Shown: positions 14,231-28,193, counted from the stretch's first letter. The stretch is 64,000 bases of DNA from Streblospio benedicti (GCA_019095985.1 CM032662.1:23007427-23071426); one strand, 5' to 3'. Program-made: numbers and translations. The notes: generated by a model not told the origin, from the letters alone.

Positions 14231-14956
14231 ATATACACCATTTCAGAGGTCATTGGTCAAAGGCGTACGAGTTGAGATCACCTAAGTCGAGCTTTAGGGC
14301 TTTGCAAAGTGATGTACTGTTACTGTGATGATTTCTCATGTGATTTATAGTCCAAGGACGGGTAAATCATCATTCAATGGCATCGTGGTTTTATGTTGGC
14401 TTTACTAGTTCCGTTAGTTGACCATCAACATGTGTGCAACACTTCAAGATTATTAATGTGAACTATTGACTTGCAATGCCTCAAATAGCAACTCATGTAA
14501 TATATAAAAGTAGGCTAATAGTCCCGTTTGTTCTATAAACCATTTACTGTACATTTTAGAGGAAAATATGTCACATAAATAAATAATTCATGGCCAAAAT
14601 AAATGGAGTCTGACGGAAGGCATAAGACCACAACACGTAATAATTAATTACTGCAACAGTTGCTCCAAACATATAAATCCGCACAATGTGCTGACGCATA
14701 AAACGTATGTATATTTGAGCAGCCTCCTATTGTCGGTGGTTTCCGCTTTTCTAGAGGAACGAGGTCCTAATAATCCACACACGATGATTGCCGTTGTTGG
14801 TAAACGCTTTGACCTTCTGCAAGTTTTTTTTACAGGTAAACGAAAAATATGCTAAGCTGAGTTATAACTACATGGCACGGCGAGTTGAATTTAACCAGAA
14901 CAATAAAAACAAGACAAAACAAAACAAACCATACGCTTTACAAATTAACCATGCCC

Positions 14957-15345
14957 GCAGGCCGTAGCTACATATGGGGCAGGGGATGCAACTGCCTCCT
15001 CTTTTTTGGGGGGCAGTTTGTTGTTTCGGACTCCGAATGAAACTGAGAGTAACATATTTGTTTTTATGTTCAAAAAGTTATATAATTATGTCTCATAAAC
15101 CAAACTATACAAATTTGAAAAACATCTGTATCCATACTTGCTAAACGTACACCTTCATTTTTAACAGGAAGATTTTGCCTTCTTAATCATCAATAACTGT
15201 GTTTTATTTCTGAGCCTCAGAATCTAAGACAAAAATAGAAAGAAAATATTGGGGGGGGGGGGGAGGGGGCATACCCCCAATCCACCCTAGAACAGCTGTG
15301 CAGCTACGGCAATTGCCTGCATCCATGCGCTGGCTACGGACTTGC
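14957..15345. mobile_element. MITE-like element with CCGTAGC inverted ends
   Basis: The left end reads GCAGGCCGTAGCTA and the right end, reverse-complemented, GCAAGTCCGTAGCCA, giving imperfect inverted ends about 390 bp apart. A second GCTACGGC word sits just inside the right end. The interior is AT-rich with a G-run at about 15,251-15,270 and has no coding capacity. It looks like a non-autonomous DNA transposon, but no clear target duplication was identified. Confidence 0.4.
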
Positions 15346-16142
15346 ATGCAGTCAATCTTCATCTTTCCAACGGACAGTCAATGAAACAAGAAGAGCTTCA
15401 GACCCATGTGTTACCAAAGACGTGTCATATTAGCATGACTGAGCCATCGGTAATCTCTCGTGTTCTGTAAGGAATCTATCAGTGTCACGTTTCACTAAGA
15501 TTGATACACACCAACGTTCAGAATTTACTAGATTTTATTGGAAAAGACTAAGAAATCGTGGCAAAAAATGAACTGAATAAGGAGCCGAGTGCCACTTGAT
15601 TTTGAAGATTGGACTTGTCCCGAAATTATACATTATGACTTGTCCATAAGGAATGTATATGTGCACGTCTAGTTATGATACATACCTATTAAACCATGAA
15701 TTATAGTGCCGGAATTTAGATAATCAACTGAAAAACAAACAAGACCATTTGAATGCAGATAATATGCCTCCATCTTGTTGAGACAACTGTGAACATTTTG
15801 GAGAAGCCTGTAAAGCTTTGGATGGCCGTGGATTCGAACGCACGACATTCTGATCTACCGTACAGACCGGTGATATTCATGTAGTCAGGCGTGCCAACCG
15901 TTTACTCACGGCACAGAAAATCCCCTTTAGGACTAATATGCCCCTTGGTGGCATCACCGAAACGTTTGTGTACTTGGACACTGAAGATCCCTTATTGCAG
16001 GCAGGTATGCATGTACCAGTCGAGAGTGACGTAACCTTGTCCTAGGCCACTTTTGTGAGATAACGAATTACCCAAATCCCCACCGAGGCTTTACTCGATG
16101 AATGGTGGCGACCATCACGTGACCACGTTCATACAGACTTAA

Positions 16143-16387
16143 AAGAAATCTCGACAGCTAATGAGCAATGACCGTGTTCGGCAGTCTGTTTTAAGTCCAT
16201 AATACAAATGGAACAGATTACAAGGTAAATGTATGGCACGTCACTTTGACCAATATCCTCTATCGTAAGAAACCTCGACAATTAATGAGCAATGACCGTA
16301 TTCGGCAGTCCGTTTTAAGTCCCGGATAATACAAATGGAACAGATTATATGGTAAATGTATGACACGTCACTTTGACCAATATCCTC
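16143..16387 (+). repeat. Two-copy tandem duplication, ~120 bp unit
   Basis: Copy 1 spans 16,143-16,260 and copy 2 spans 16,267-16,387. Both begin AAGAAA(T/C)CTCGACA, run through AATGAGCAATGACCGT and end ACTTTGACCAATATCCTC. They differ by scattered substitutions and a 3-bp insertion in copy 2. No coding capacity is apparent. Confidence 0.85.
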
Positions 16388-18560
16388 GTCGGTAAATGGT
16401 TGTAAAAGTATTTATGTTTGCTGGAATAACTTTTATCCGGCAACACAAGCAAAATCAATCAATGTTTCTTGCTGGTTGGTGAAATACATACTTTTGCAAT
16501 GGCTGAATGAAGCCAGGTGCTATGGACTTTCTGACTGGGTTAAGTATTGATACAACTTCCAGGAATAGCACAGTGTTTGGACGAAATATTATTTTCAATA
16601 TATAACAAAAATACAAATAAAATGGTGTTATCTCTCTCTATATTTTGCATGCCTGTTGACGATCGTTATTACGCATTACATGACCAGTTGCAATGCAGAA
16701 CGTAACACAGCGCATGCTAGCAGACATGGTCCACAGGTCCTCTCGTAGTGATAACTACAATCCCAGGGTATCTCAATGTGGTTTTAACTTTAAACTTTTA
16801 AGCATAATATTTCGCAAAAAACCCCGACCACAACACACAGTTTTACATCCTATCTGCACCTAAGTAAAGGGCTTGATATGTGTGTCTATTGTGAGAGTGC
16901 CTAGCTAGCTGTAATGAGTTTTGTGACACCCTGTAGTGGGCCCCTTGACGCTGGTCGGACTACGGACTCAGAAAAGTGGACAGTTGCAATCGGGTTATAA
17001 TGCAACATGGGCCTGGGACATAGTTATTTTTAGGATTAATGCATAATGTAAACAATTTAAAGGGAGAAAATAGGTCTACAGAAACCATATTATAGCAGAC
17101 AGTAAAGAGGTTGGTAATTGAAACTGCTATCACAACCACAGCTAAAGAAGTTACACAAATGCTCTACAAGAACTACTTCTGTTAGAAGTGACTACCCCCC
17201 CCCCACACACACACAAGCGCAGACACAAACAAACAACCATACGAAGTCACCCGGATCATATTTTTGGCGCACGTGATTGAGTTGAATTAATTCTGCTCTG
17301 CATAATCACATACTCTTGAAAATCACACGCTACTTTCATAAAAAACAAATTAGCAGGGTAAGGAACTGACAAAATCATTTTTCCAAAGAAACATTTCGCC
17401 TGATTAAAATAACAGCTCAACGTTCAAATAGACATTATATCACATTCATATATTTGGATTGAGATAAGAAGAAACCCTCTCCAGAAATCAGGAACATCAA
17501 TAATTCCAGGAAAACTGTTGAAAGGAAGATTCATCCTGCTATAGAAACCCTATTTAGTGGGGCCATTTAAAAAAAAAAGAAACATAAACGCCCTCGGATT
17601 ATAAACCCTTCATTTATTGATGACAACACACCCTACAGAAGACTCCGCGTTCCATTCAATTCCAATCTTTCGATTTTGAACTCGACACTATGCTGTTGAC
17701 GTTACGCAAGGAGACTTACCTTATAAGAATAGCATCATTACTCAATCTACCCGTGACTATTGGGTTGAGTACCACTTTCCACCTTTAAAAAAAGAGCTAC
17801 TCTGAGTAAGTCACAGAAACAAGAAGGTTACGTAAGGAGTCGTCGTCATTAGCCGTAGTTTGTCGTTGTCGCCCGTCTGGCTTGCAAAAGACCAACAACG
17901 CTTGTGTCGCAAAGCTCTATATTGTTGTGATTGTGTGCCCCGGATGCATTTGTAGGGCGGAGTACAGTAGATTAGCAGAGACAGGTTCATTTTAACCCAA
18001 TTGTTGCTCTGGCGGAAATAACAAAATGATAAAATACTATAGAAAAATATGACAATCTCCAATGTCACAGTAATAATGCCATGCACGTGCGGAGGTAGAA
18101 TATTGTACATACTGAAAAGTGCACATGAAAATACATAAGAAATGTGCACAGATGATCAAACTACCCATACACAGTACGTTTTTGCCGTGACTGGGCGACA
18201 GCACGGTCCCGACATCTGCATAATAGTGCATCAATTTGCGCCGATGGCGTTTTGATACTTGCGGATGTATTCATCTGGGCGAGGGCGACAGACAACAGGG
18301 AGACCCGCCAGGGACAGAGGAGGGCCCTTGATGTGCTTATAACTAGCTAATGATGTTCTATGTTTACATACAGACATCCACATGTAGGTAAACGGTGAAA
18401 TAGGCTGAAGCCCTGCGATTCTGGACACAACGCAACTTCCGATACTTGTTTACGTATGTATAGACACCACTAGAAAACAGGATATGAGTTGCAACAGTCT
18501 ATATTGTTTTTGTGACTATTGTACGTGCGTATCAGGGGATGTTTTGACAACAAATTCTCG
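16388..18560. other. Non-coding, no feature supported
   Basis: I see no gene, only a short C-run with (CA)n near 17,196-17,216. The overlapping minus-strand frames at 17,811-18,234 lack domains and splice context. Confidence 0.5.
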
Positions 18561-19160
18561 GACCATTCCCATAAACCCTGGATTGCCCATGAGCGCAAGC
18601 CGCCGCCACCAGCAAAATGGCGTACGAATCATTAAGTTCAGGTGTACGGGCAATGAGATTGTGACGTCACGTCCGCTAACGAGATGTAGGGGCCTATAAG
18701 AAAACGCCTCGGTTTGCATACGCCCACCCATCTCACGAAAAGGAAAGACAACAACATGAAAAACAGCGACACCAACCGGCACATAAATCATTTCACATCA
18801 ACCCCTCTAGCAGCCATTCAAAGCCAAGCGCCCGTTATACTCAAATTCCGTCCTGCATTTAAATACGTGAACGCTGATTTCATTTTTGAGTAAAACAAGT
18901 GATGTCCCAGTTTAAAAGCAATCAGCAAAGCAATAAGTTGATCGCTCATAAATCTGCAGTACACGTCTCCCCACTGACGCCTCAACATAATCATTTCTGC
19001 ATTTTGACACATCCACCCAGGCCAAAGTAATCCCGGTCCCCCGGGGCCGCCATTCTGTGCCTCTATCTGTCAAATGGCGGCAAATTGTCCCCCAGGGGCC
19101 GGCATTTACATAGCGCTAGCTGGCGGCATGTCGGGCCGGCGGCCTGCTTAATACACACCC
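18561..19160. promoter_or_regulatory. GC-richer block with repeated YY1-type sites
   Basis: GCCGCCATTCTG at 19,046-19,057 (plus) and GCCGCCATTTGA at 19,070-19,081 (minus) match the classical YY1 core GCCGCCAT and face each other 12 bp apart. A related AAAATGGCG word lies near 18,614. GACGTCAC, a CRE half-extended site, lies near 18,662. There is no coding frame. A cis-regulatory role is inferred from motif clustering only. Confidence 0.3.
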
Positions 19161-20559
19161 CACGACGGCAGTCCAGATCTGGGATTTTCGATATTTTTAT
19201 TGGTACAATGTATGTCAACTACTCTTGAATTGTGAACTAGTAGATGGTGGTAGGACTCAAATGTGAGCCCTTAGCAGTCGTTTGGGTGAACATGTGACAC
19301 ATGTAACACGTATTGTGTATCTACACAATCATCATTTTAAAATAGATATGGGGACTACAATAAATGAACATTTTAACCAGCTGTATACATCACCCTGTGA
19401 GCCATTGAGCTTGATTCTCTTTGCCTGAGCTCTGCAGCCCCACGTCTTCATTAGTAATCCACCCACAGTACTATAGTAGGCGGATGCTCCACACGTCATT
19501 ACGCCTGCATGATTAAAGATGGACAAATACTAGAAGGCCTACTATTAGTTCATCTGACTTGGACATGTTCTAATCAAATACCAAGTGAAGTGTCCATCCT
19601 CATTTATATCTGGCGTAGTATTCAATTCACAATTTATTGGAGATAGGCTACATGTATTGTAACACGGAATATATGAAAACAGAACAGATTATAAAGTTAA
19701 AAAGGTACGAAATTTTATTAAAATCACAAAGTTTTGCATCATCGATGCTTCTTCAAGTGAAAAATGTTGTAATGTAAAATGTATAAAAAATGAATATATG
19801 TGCAATGTAAAAGAGATGCCCGTGGACCGACGTTGTGTAGTGTCACAAAAGCCGTGTCATTATCATGCAGAGATGGTGCAACTCGGGTAGGAGGATTTGA
19901 CCAGGGGGTCTCATGAGACTTCAGGACCATGGGTACAGAAACTACCGATTGGAGTTGTAAGGGAAAAGAATTAGCTATATGTAGTTAATACACGTGCACC
20001 TTTTGATTAGAATGAAATAAAGGAGTGGGAATTAAATATGTGTCAGTGGCAGCATTTCGAGCGCTCTAGTCATCCTGCGCAGCCTGTTTATCATCCTTGA
20101 TTATCGGCGTTCTGAATAACTTGACTTGGGTTCCGTCCAATAGTCTTCTACTTCGCAATCACGTAGACGCTGATGCATAATTTAGGCACCCACGACGGTG
20201 GCTTGGCTAGTTATTTATTTTCCTCGTGTTCAATCTATCTTCATTCATCCTTTAAATAAGTCAACTATTGGGCAAGATTACTGGGGTTAAATATGTTGCT
20301 ATCCACGAAAACATAAACAGCATAAACTGAATATGGCGAACCGTGAGTGATGTGATCAAGTTACGCAAAGTTTAATGAACTTATGATCAATGATACTCAT
20401 AGATATATAATGTAATCTATGTTATTAAGGGACCTGAAAGTGTATATTGACGTAGACGATTCTTTCTCCAAGTACACAGGGCTAGAATATAGCCCTACTT
20501 TAACGACATGGAATCCTCTATGCCAATTATGACCAGGTTTAGTCAGTTACCCGAGTCAA

Positions 20560-20590
20560 GTTCACACAATGAAATGTTCATTTTGTGAAC
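20560..20590. other. Near-perfect hairpin, 14-bp arms, 3-nt loop
   Basis: GTTCACACAATGAA (20,560-20,573) pairs with TTCATTTTGTGAAC (20,577-20,590) with one mismatch around the loop ATG. It lies just left of a GC-richer patch at 20,595-20,720. It could be a palindromic transcription-factor site, since GTTCA and TGAAC are nuclear-receptor-like half sites, or a structural hairpin. Confidence 0.45.
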
Positions 20591-23040
20591 AAGGCTCCAC
20601 GAGGGGTGTGATTAAATTACTGTTAATCGCAGTTGGCTTTCTGCCCACACCAGTGCGGACCAGAGCGGGGTAATCAGTCCACACACCACAAAACCACACC
20701 GTGTATGTGCGGGGGTCTGTTTGGCAGGTTTAGACGGCGTGGATAAGAATAGCTAAAAACTTTACATGTAGCAGTCACGTGGTATGGTACTAGTTAGAGC
20801 TAGTTAGAGTTGTAGGCTGCCATGGCTTAGTCACGCAGACATTAAGTTAGTTTTAAGGAGCAACTAATTGTGCATATGAAATCAATGGCTCATTTACTTT
20901 GCAAAATGCATTCCCAGATTCCTTTCTTTTGGGATGGGTTGTATTATTAAAAAAATGAATACATGTAATCATCTCTATGGTTGGATGGGAAATAAATATT
21001 GCTGGCCAAGAGACGATCCTCGCATCTATTGAATGTTCATCACAACATAATAAGTCAATCTGTAATTGGGTTAGTTAGGATAGAGACTACTGCAATAAAC
21101 ATGCATGCATATGTGTAGAACTTTGCCAGAATCGTGCGTATAACTCGATGAACGGCGACAGCTGTTCACGATAACCGAACGCCGGTAATCATTATACAGC
21201 TCATTTGAGGTACGACTCCGCTAATCACATCATTATCATGTTTTGAATTGCGTTATGATATAATATATATGATGAGCAATGACATCCTCACGATGCGCAT
21301 CATGCATATGGTCAACGTGCAGCTAAGAAACCGTACATGTGACGCAAAACGCTCTTCCGGGAGGCCACAGTCTGCATGTTGTCTGTCAACTGCGTATAGT
21401 AGTGATTATAGTAACGTTAAGGTTAAAGGGATTTTCCCAGAACAAATCAATTATCTTTGTTTCATTGCTGTTTTATATTAATGTGTTGCAATGTGATTTA
21501 TATCAATGTGTTGTGCAATAACTCTAATAATAGAATACCACGAGGTTGTCCTTGATATAGTATTGATGTAGCTGGAAACAAAATTCAATTGTATTTGTTC
21601 ATTCGATATCCCCAGAGTATGCCGTTGATGAATAGCATTTTTGAAGAGCAATAATCCTGTTTTGTTTTATAACAAAGAAACAAGTAACGTGAAATAATTA
21701 GTGATTGCAAATACAAAAGGTTAAAGCATAAAAATAGGCCTAACAGTATAGGTTGAACTAACAAAATCGTATTTGACTTGAAAGTTTCATAACACATAAT
21801 ACACGATTTAAAAAATAAATAAAGCACACCTTACGCCTTAGTACACTGAAACCGAAATTACATTAGGTTACAGGAGACAATATGCCGGCCACACAGGAGT
21901 AGAATGAGCCTAATGGCCAGAAAGCAATGGATTTCCGCACGGTGAACTGTCTATTTTGACCACCAGCACACAACATGAAGACACAGCAAAGGGCATCTAC
22001 GGAACAGAGGTGTTTCCTTTAAAAACATGGTAATTTCATGAATGAGCAAAGGGAAAATATGTCTAAAGTAAACACGTGAACACTATGCATACGTGTCCAT
22101 TAAAGCAGGTTTTATTGAATTATGCACACAGTTCCTTTAACCAGCAATACCTAGCAAAATGTACATTACAATATTAGTCGATCACTTGACATTCTCTGCT
22201 CAGTGATCGTCTGCACTTAGAAAACAATAAACTTTGTTTTATTACCGTTTTACTTATTTACACTGCCATTTGTATTAATGTGTGCCCCATAACCTGTAAG
22301 GTAAATGCTCTGAGTGATATTGACATATTTATTGGGAGACAAGAGTGTTTAAATACACATTGTAATTATCATAAAAATGAATGTATTTACTTTACGTTCT
22401 GTACTCTGCACTTGGTAATTTGCATACACTTCTGACGTCACATTGGTGATGTGGCTCCTTTCAATGAGGTGAACTTATGATTGTCATGACCTATACCTTG
22501 CAATGTGTAAATAACCTCCTGTCACAAGGGTTTTCTCCAATAACATGTACTACTTATTGGAATTGCCAAATTGTTCTGATTTAAAACATTCACGACAATT
22601 AAAGACTTTAGAGAGTTGGTTCCCTAAATGAGGTGATAGTTTGATCGTGTGAGATACCAGTACTTGTGACATCATATACGCTATCACAAACATGTACTTT
22701 AGTTCCAAACAATGACCCAAACTAATAATGATATACTATAATGATAATTGAAACAATCTTTTGCATTGCTGTTGCCGTCGTCATGTCTCTATCCACGAAA
22801 TCAGTACAATTCAAACGCACAACTTTATGCCAAGATCGAAGGAGGTCAGAAATTGAATTTTTGAGGTGGAAGGCGGCTCAAACTCAATCAAGGATACAGG
22901 GAATTGCGAATACCGACCCACTTAAATCTCATCACTCATTGTTGAGTTTGTACACGAGGAGGGGGTAGGGCCTTGAGTATGCACATTTGGGTGTGGGTGG
23001 GTCGGTGGGTGGGTGAATGAGGGTGTGCACGTGTGTATAA
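20591..23040. other. Non-coding, no feature supported
   Basis: AT-rich DNA with only chance-size open frames. I see nothing recognisable here beyond the GC-richer patch at 20,595-20,720. Confidence 0.5.
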
Positions 23041-23088
23041 GAAATCCATTGATTGTGCCCCCGCACTTTTCCGAAAGCCTGGATCTGC
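23041..23088 (-). mobile_element. One end of the GGCAGATCCAGG MITE family
   Basis: On the minus strand it reads GCAGATCCAGGCTTTCGG, then AAAAGTGCGGGGGCAC and then ATGGATTTC. The order is the same as in the copies at 42,345 and 44,331. The other end is not found nearby. Confidence 0.5.
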
Positions 23089-24277
23089 AAGTACCAAGTG
23101 TATGCGTGAGTGCGTGGAATGGTAAGGGATGAGTCCGTGTAATTTAGTGTGAGAAACAAGCAACTGCAATTTGAGGAAGACTAACTCTAATAACCTAAGC
23201 ACGACACATGCACGCCCTGCTATGTATACAGTATACAAAAAACACTACAGACATCCCAAACAGAAGTACCAATATCAGCAGTAGACCAGCACAAGCCAGG
23301 ACATCGCTGAGATGATGATGTAGCGGTGACATTTCTCCTCCGGACAAGTGAACATTCAATCAGCTTCCGCATTGATACGCACAAAAACAATAAGAAAGCC
23401 AATTTTCGGCGCCGTGATAGGATCTTTACGGTAAATAACATGGCCGAAAATGTCAGAGATGGTGGCAGTGACGGCAGAGTCAGAGAAACTGTGAATCTGG
23501 ACCACTGAGGCGGGGGCGGGTTATGACGTATGCTACATGAGATTGGGGGAGCGGGGGTGTTAGTGCAGGACATCAGTGGAAAGTAGCATTTAAAGAGTGT
23601 ACCAGGTGTCATTTTTGTAATGTATATGCATTTCTAAATAAGTATGGATATAATTGATAGTGCGCACTTGAGATTGACCATACTCGGTTGACACATTTTA
23701 GAAATAAATTTTATTTTATTTTACAGACTTTCTAGAAGAAAAGAGGTGACCAACAGACAAAAAACCGGCGGAAGGTAGGCCATGCTAAAATGATTATGGT
23801 TATGTTAATTGTTTTAAATGAAATTCTCTTGAAATTCCAAGCAGCTGATTTTGTAAATGAGAGTCTCAAAGACTTCTATGTCTTATGACACATCCAATAT
23901 TATGCTTCTTCCTTAAGCAAACCCAGTGCACCCTGTTTGTTGATCCAAGGACACCTTTTCACATCTTTCCTCAAGCCGATCCTAATCATTTCTTGGCATA
24001 TATAATCACGCACAGTAACCGAATGTAATGAGAGGATTGATTGATAAGCTAGCTAAAGACTCGCCCCTTCTACAGAAACCTTACAATGTGGATATAAGCT
24101 CATTTGTGAAGGATTCCAATAAGCCATACAAAAAAGAGCAACTCCTTTATCCCAACATGATTCTTACACACGCGTGTCATGAAATCTCAGAATGCCCCCC
24201 AGCATTGCCCAATCATCCCGCACTTAATACGTCACATTCTCACTTCCTGTTCCAAATCTTGTTTGGGTAAAAACGTT

Positions 24278-24665
24278 AAAATGGCGGAGTTCTGAGTTAT
24301 GGCACCTTTTACGGCAAGATTCTTTCATGGTTGTTTGCGCGGGCTAACACCTCTCCAATCTCGTTTGCATCTTTGATTATCTAACACTGCTGAATCAGTA
24401 CAGTTCAGTACCCGGCATTATTTTTGTGTATTTTTTCAGCTGTATGTTCTATTTCTAACTGCCGATGTATAAGTATCAATTCAAAACAAACGATGAAATG
24501 TTTTCTCGTTCTTTTGAGGTGACACAATTTTGCCATATTAGCAGTGATGTATTTCATATCACTAGCAGATCGAGCTCTTCACAAAAATGGGGTGCAGCAA
24601 ACGGATTTCATGGGTTTTGTGCGCACGAAAGGAGGTGAACATGTCAAAGCCGCCATTTTTACGGG
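24278..24665. promoter_or_regulatory. Two YY1-type GCCGCCAT sites in gene-free DNA
   Basis: AAAATGGCGGAG near 24,280 (minus-strand CCGCCATTTT) and GCCGCCATTTTT at 24,649-24,660 match the YY1 core. In many animals such motifs mark promoters just downstream of the start site. No open gene follows either site, so a non-coding transcript or an enhancer are alternatives. The overlapping open frames at 24,028-24,270 and 24,544-24,741 have no recognisable domain. Confidence 0.25.
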
Positions 24666-25379
24666 GCTGTGCATTGGTGCATCATGGTCTTTTCTTGTAT
24701 TTTTGGCGGTGACTCAGTACGCCAGTTTGTGTGTTATGTGAAACTGGTTCAAAACAATACCATATGACAACATAATTAATGGCCCAATTCGATTATAGCC
24801 GGCAAAACATCATACGATGTTATTTTTATATTGAATTATTGTTTACATGCAACAGAAGCGCTGTAGGCCATCTTAGAATGCCGGGCATGCGCAGTGTATG
24901 TTTTATGTACATTATGTAATTAAGATACAAATGGATTGTTGGATGAAAAGAGGGCTTTGGGTGTCATATTGGACTAGAAACAAAGGTTGGCAAACATGGT
25001 CACAATAAACAGACCAAATCGGGCGGTGTTTCCTATTGTCATTGTTCGGGATGGTCTTTTATTTCCTATGGTCATTCTTCTGGTCGTATCTGCCCTGCTA
25101 TACAAAAAGTCGTCTGCTTTTTGCTTGCATTTGATCACGTGATCGACTGGCCATAAACGTAGGTAATCTTGTCTTATCTCACTGATACTCGTGGGTTGTC
25201 AAATCTCAAACGACGTGAAGCAGTGCCTGCTCTGAGGTTCAGTACAGATCGTCGTGTTTCTCAAATCACGGACCCGGGGTTGTTTTAGGATATGCCGTCT
25301 CAGAGGTGGTCAAATTACACGGTAGCTACCCATATAAAAGAAATATGCGGCAGTATAGATGGAAAGGTGTACACATCAC

Positions 25380-25427
25380 ACCACTCAAGTAGCACAACAC
25401 CTCTAAGCAATATACAACTTGAGTGGT
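25380..25427. other. Small inverted repeat, 11-bp arms
   Basis: ACCACTCAAGT (25,380-25,390) and ACTTGAGTGGT (25,417-25,427) are exact inverted copies separated by 26 bp. ACTTGAGTGG/CCACTCAAGT resembles an NK2-class (Nkx2-type) homeodomain site, CACTYAAG. That reading is inference. Confidence 0.35.
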
Positions 25428-26639
25428 TTTCTATTTCAATTTAAGTAATTTATATACATGTAAATCTAAAAACAGTAGACCCACATAAAATATGGTGACT
25501 TTTAAAACACCTACAGCACTTATGGTGCAATTTGCTTGTGGACAATGGCGCCATTAATTAGCAGCCACGACCCACGGCCGAGGAGCCTCGACATAAATAG
25601 GGCTTAATAAACCTGTAAAAAGTGCAACCAGGTAGATCTATAGGTTATTCTAACACAGCACATGCTGTAGGTGTGTAGGCGGTCTACTGTGTGGGGAGAA
25701 AAAAAGATCTTGCTAGAGTAGTCCTATTGTAAAGTGCACAGTATCACAAATAACCACTTTCTCCACATTCTCTGATGCATGACGGCGATTCCAGGTGGGT
25801 ACACGTCACCATTCCCCGTACCAGCAACAGGGCACCACCCGCAGCCGCCATGGAGACTATTACGTGGATCACGGCATCATTAGGATTAGCTGGGGCGGTG
25901 GTCATCCATGCATGTACGCCTTATAATTGAATTCTTAAGTTATTGTAACACTGAATAGCTATATATGCGCAGAATTTAAGGGATTCCCGTCGAACTACTA
26001 CGGACCCTAATAATAGTATAGAGGACGTGGTCCAGTGGGACATATTCTTTACCTGAGCTACTCCTTGATCTACCACCGTTGTACAACTACGGGCGCAACC
26101 GGCAGTGCTGACACATTGCTAGTTTTTTCCAGGTCTACGATGCATACGGATCCCCCCACCCCCTCATGGATTGTCAACCGTGACATGTATGTAGAAGGCG
26201 GTACTCAACTGCCCGTACTGGCTCAGTAGTGGCCACTTCTGTCATGTTAACTGATGTAAATATCTATCAGCAAGAAAAATACCAGATTCGACGTCCATTT
26301 CTGTGATGTAAGCATTCTAAAATAATCTACATATATTTCAATAAGAAGGTCTATGTGGTAAATCCCCGTCTGTAACATCAACTCTTCTACAATGTGTACC
26401 AAGCTCTCTGGAATGATACCTACCGTCCAATATATAAAACGCAATACAGAATTGTATGATATGGCGTCTCTTATCCAGACAGTATGTACGACAAATACAT
26501 CACAGCGGCGATCACAGATGACTTTATTTTTTATAAGAGGGAGGTCTGGTGGAGGTTTACGACTCTTCTCAGATTATTCTGTGCATGGCAATTTTCATGG
26601 TTGATGGGTAGGTGAACTGGTGAGATGGGTTGGAGAGGA

Positions 26640-27000
26640 GACGGGACGACGATTTCTGTCAAACACGGGAAACACCACTGGCCCCCATCGACATATTGCT
26701 ATACCCGAATGACCAGATCAGACAGACTGACCCCGAGTGTGCGTAATTGTAAGAGATAGCGGGGGTCAGCGGAGACCGACCGCTGTCTCCCCGGCCACTC
26801 TCACCTCGACAGTGACAGCCACTGGGAGAAGGGTGGAGACCACAGGGGAGTGCAGCGGGCAGCGCATTTGCATACGATTAATGATATATTTATGTGACGC
26901 TTGTCTCTATCAATAGTCAATATGCAGCCGATTGCAGTGACCAATGCCACTTGAACAGGCGGGTCGCGGTTGTGGCACCGTGTCTGGTGTTGATGCCGTG
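26640..27000. promoter_or_regulatory. GC-rich island with octamer and ATTA motifs
   Basis: The exact POU octamer ATTTGCAT at 26,866-26,873 is followed within 10 bp by ACGATTAATGAT (homeodomain cores) and ATATTTATG, with GC-rich sequence on both sides. There is no coding frame. The arrangement resembles animal developmental enhancers; no conservation data are available here. Confidence 0.3.
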
Positions 27001-28193
27001 TAGTCTGCTATCTTAAACGGGCTTGAGGAAACACAAACTCGTTAATATCCTAGGAGAAATCCACATTGGTTAAAATGATTCGGGAAAAACTTAGCCTCAG
27101 CTCACTTACACATCTCAAAGGTGTAAAGCCACCAACTAGGTCACTTTTCAATATGACAATCTCTGCTGTATTAAAAAGGGCCCCACCTTTACAACCAAGT
27201 AATAGCCAGGGTCGATAACCACCTCCGTCTACACCTTGACCCGCCTCTGTCATGTAAACACGCCAGTATTCACTTGCGTACCCCACACACCTTTACACTA
27301 CGAACCCACTGGTGGTGTCGTGGTAAATAAGAGTGATGCGCGTCGTATTGTGTTATCGTCTGCGGAGGAGACCAATCGGCATATCTGATGCGTGTGTAGC
27401 AAGGTCATGGCGACCGGGCCAGCTTATTGTGGTTAGCGTCAGCAGTACCCAGGAGGACGGGCGGGGGTGAATGCGGCTAAATAATACATGTCCGTATGCA
27501 TGAGTAGCGCAGTTGGCACTTACGATGCAGACGTCTTTAGCAACAAGTAGCTGCTGATGTTTTGTAAGATCAATGCTTGATGTCGCTGGCATTGAACTGC
27601 ATGTAAATGGGCTCGCGTTTGCGTTGTTGGTGTTCTTGACCGATCATTGCAGATGGAGTGACCGTCCTTGCTGACTGCCCTTACACATTGACAACATCCT
27701 GTTCAGACTTTATGCAATGACACGGGCAAATCGCCAACACAAATTTGGGCAAACAAAAACATGCATGTATAAAAAGTCCTTTCCCCGATGAACTATCCCA
27801 GAGTGGAATGAACTCTGAAGGACGGCTGTATCTACGACACTCGAGGAGGCGAAGATATATATGACCATGAGGAGGCTATACTGGCTACCCACACCTGAAT
27901 AGTGCCCCCTCCTCGGGTGATGACTAGAGGGGTTTTACAAAGCAAACAGACGTATACATATATACATATATTATGGATTGTTTTATAGCAATTTGTCGTC
28001 AATAAAAGTACATTACAAGCCAATCATCGTGCAAAATGTTGATACCGTATGAATGTGTATCTTAAAAGTTAGAGTAATTATCTACAAGTATAACAGGAAC
28101 ATTTTAGCATTACTAGTATACATAGTGCCCTTATAAAATATACAGCTACGGGGGTAATTTATAAAGAGTGACACCATAAATTTAAGTGGTCAC
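27001..28193. other. Non-coding, no feature supported
   Basis: I see no gene. A moderately GC-rich patch at 27,300-27,480 may belong to the same class of islands as 26,640-27,000. The open frames are chance-sized. Confidence 0.45.

Noticed and set aside
24028-24270. 80-codon frame starting MRGLIDKLAKDSPLL
   Set aside because: Composition is weakly coding-like, but there is no splice partner, no domain and no neighbouring exon.
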